From: DATJSN01 sp035504095
Lineage (GTDB): Bacteria; Planctomycetota; Phycisphaerae; WQYP01
NCBI GenBank assembly: GCA_035504095.1
Contig: DATJSN010000086.1
Location: forward strand, 1 to 39,162
Direction: 5' to 3'
Length of the DNA stretch: 39,162 nucleotides
Position 1 is the stretch's first letter. Every line of letters starts with the position of its first letter. Positions 38,297 through 39,162 of this stretch are shown here, in pieces. The position numbers were made by a program, and so were the translations under genes. The notes under the pieces were generated by a model. It saw only the letters and a program-made list of their open reading frames with translations, had not been told where the DNA came from and did no database searches.

Positions 38297-39162
38297 TTAT
38301 TTATAATAAAGCGCCACAGCCACGTCGGTTGCGGTATTTACCATCTGCACTTCGGCGCTGATTGAAGCACCATTCTGCAGTTGCTCAATGTAGTTGTTCA
38401 TCAGCGCCTGATATTGCTGATTTTTTAGCGTCTCGGTGATGGTGGTTTGAGCGACGCCGAATGGAACAACGCTGAAGGGCTGCACATGGCCGACTTTGAT
38501 GATCATGATCACGTCGCGTTTTGGGTTTTGCGGATCGGGAATTAACAGCGGCGGCGACATGGAATTCGACGGCAGCGAAAAGATCACCTTGTTAATGACA
38601 TCGGTAAATTCGCCGGGGCTTACATTCGGGGTGTGGCCGCCGTTCTGCGCTTCATAATCCACCGAATTGTCCTCCGCCAGAAAAGCGAAATTGGCGCCTT
38701 GTTTGATCTGGTCTTCAAGACTCTGACAATAGGCCATGGCCTTGTTTCGGGCTTCCTGAATCTGCTGCGGCGTCGGGTCGGTGATGTGATTCGTATGCGT
38801 CGGATCGGTGGGATCCAGCGGCCACATGCGAATCACGGGGTAAGTGATGGTGTACAAATCCGCGCTCGCCTGCTGAGTGTAGTCATACATGTGGCTCTGG
38901 TAATAATCCAAAATTTGCTTGCGCGTCACGACCACTTTGGGCACGATGTTCCTTTCTTTGTAAAATTCAATCACCCCTTGATCGTGAAGATCCTGAAGCG
39001 TCTGGTCCAGGGATTTGCCGGTGGAGGCTTCGAGTTCAAGATTGGCCTGATCTACCGAGCCCTGATATTGGGCGACTATTTCCGCCTTTTTTTGCGCCAC
39101 CCAGGCATCCACTTCTTTCATATCGTCGCTGGTAAGCGACGCCTGTGCCGCATGAAGCATCA
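38297..39162 (-). CDS. SurA/PpiC-type periplasmic chaperone or prolyl isomerase (5' end missing)
   Basis: At least 287 residues are visible, and the frame is open at the window edge. An ATG at 39160 is possible, but no signal peptide follows it, so the start is probably outside. The visible N-terminal part is helical and charged (D-A-W-V-A-Q-K-K-A-E-I-V-A-Q-Y), like SurA chaperone domains, and includes T-R-K-Q-I-L-D-Y-Y. A parvulin-like core follows: I-K-Q-G-A-N-F-A-F-L-A-E-D-N-S-V-D-Y-E-A-Q-N-G-G, then V-I-F-S-L-P-S-N-S-M-S-P-P-L. The protein probably escorts outer membrane proteins to BamA. It converges with the lpx block and ends 44 bp from it. Confidence 0.75.
   Translation of the reverse strand, partial: MLHAAQASLTSDDMKEVDAWVAQKKAEIVAQYQGSVDQANLELEASTGKSLDQTLQDLHDQGVIEFYKERNIVPKVVVTRKQILDYYQSHMYDYTQQASADLYTITYPVIRMWPLDPTDPTHTNHITDPTPQQIQEARNKAMAYCQSLEDQIKQGANFAFLAEDNSVDYEAQNGGHTPNVSPGEFTDVINKVIFSLPSNSMSPPLLIPDPQNPKRDVIMIIKVGHVQPFSVVPFGVAQTTITETLKNQQYQALMNNYIEQLQNGASISAEVQMVNTATDVAVALYYK

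Overview
The window looks like a chromosomal segment of a Gram-negative-type planctomycete, most likely of the class Phycisphaerae. This is an inference from several things seen together: a class II (B12-dependent) ribonucleotide reductase, an LpxC-FabZ fusion, secreted alpha-helical-repeat proteins with a Thr-Gln-Pro-rich tail, a beta-barrel porin of the kind common in planctomycetes and verrucomicrobia, and many small palindromic repeats of the sort scattered through planctomycete genomes. No marker RNA other than one tRNA is present, so the lineage call is moderate.

Layout. Positions 1-5.1 kb hold the 3' part of a TMTC-like membrane glycosyltransferase with TPRs, a YihY/BrkB membrane protein, a palindrome-rich repeat island bounded by 15-bp inverted repeats, and anmK. 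Positions 5.1-11.2 kb (minus strand) hold a secreted helical-repeat protein, nrdJ and dcd, so two dNTP-supply enzymes lie together. mutY (11.6-12.8 kb, plus) diverges from dcd across an AT-rich intergenic region. Positions 12.8-14.5 kb look like an accessory insert: an AT-rich orphan membrane protein, then a parDE toxin-antitoxin pair enclosed by direct repeats. Positions 14.5-16.9 kb (minus) hold gmd and a WcaI-like glycosyltransferase, preceded by a 21-codon leader ORF with a strong ribosome binding site.

The 820-bp gap before the porin gene (17.7 kb) carries nested inverted repeats, a sigma70-like promoter and a very good sigma54 (-24/-12) promoter; the porin gene ends at a canonical intrinsic terminator. 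Positions 19.3-23.7 kb (minus) hold a secreted transglutaminase-like protein, aroA and a second secreted alpha-helical-repeat protein.

From 23.9 kb onward the plus strand is a long housekeeping run: tRNA-Gln, a shortened GlmU-type uridylyltransferase, prs, rplY, pth, rpsF, ssb, rplI and dnaB (with no rpsR between ssb and rplI). It continues into an outer-membrane and lipid A block: bamA, skp/ompH, lpxD, lpxC-fabZ, lpxA and a Gfo/Idh/MocA dehydrogenase, with a convergent SurA/PpiC-type chaperone cut by the window end. Together these genes encode outer membrane protein assembly (BamA, Skp, SurA-like) and the first acylation and deacetylation steps of lipid A synthesis. The sugar-nucleotide, glycosyltransferase and porin genes fit the same envelope theme.

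The most unusual signals are the translated palindromic repeats inside the first gene, the repeat island at the anmK start, the direct-repeat-bounded parDE module, the leader ORF before the WcaI-like gene, and the sigma54 promoter with structured upstream DNA before the porin gene. I found no CRISPR array, prophage or intact insertion sequence.
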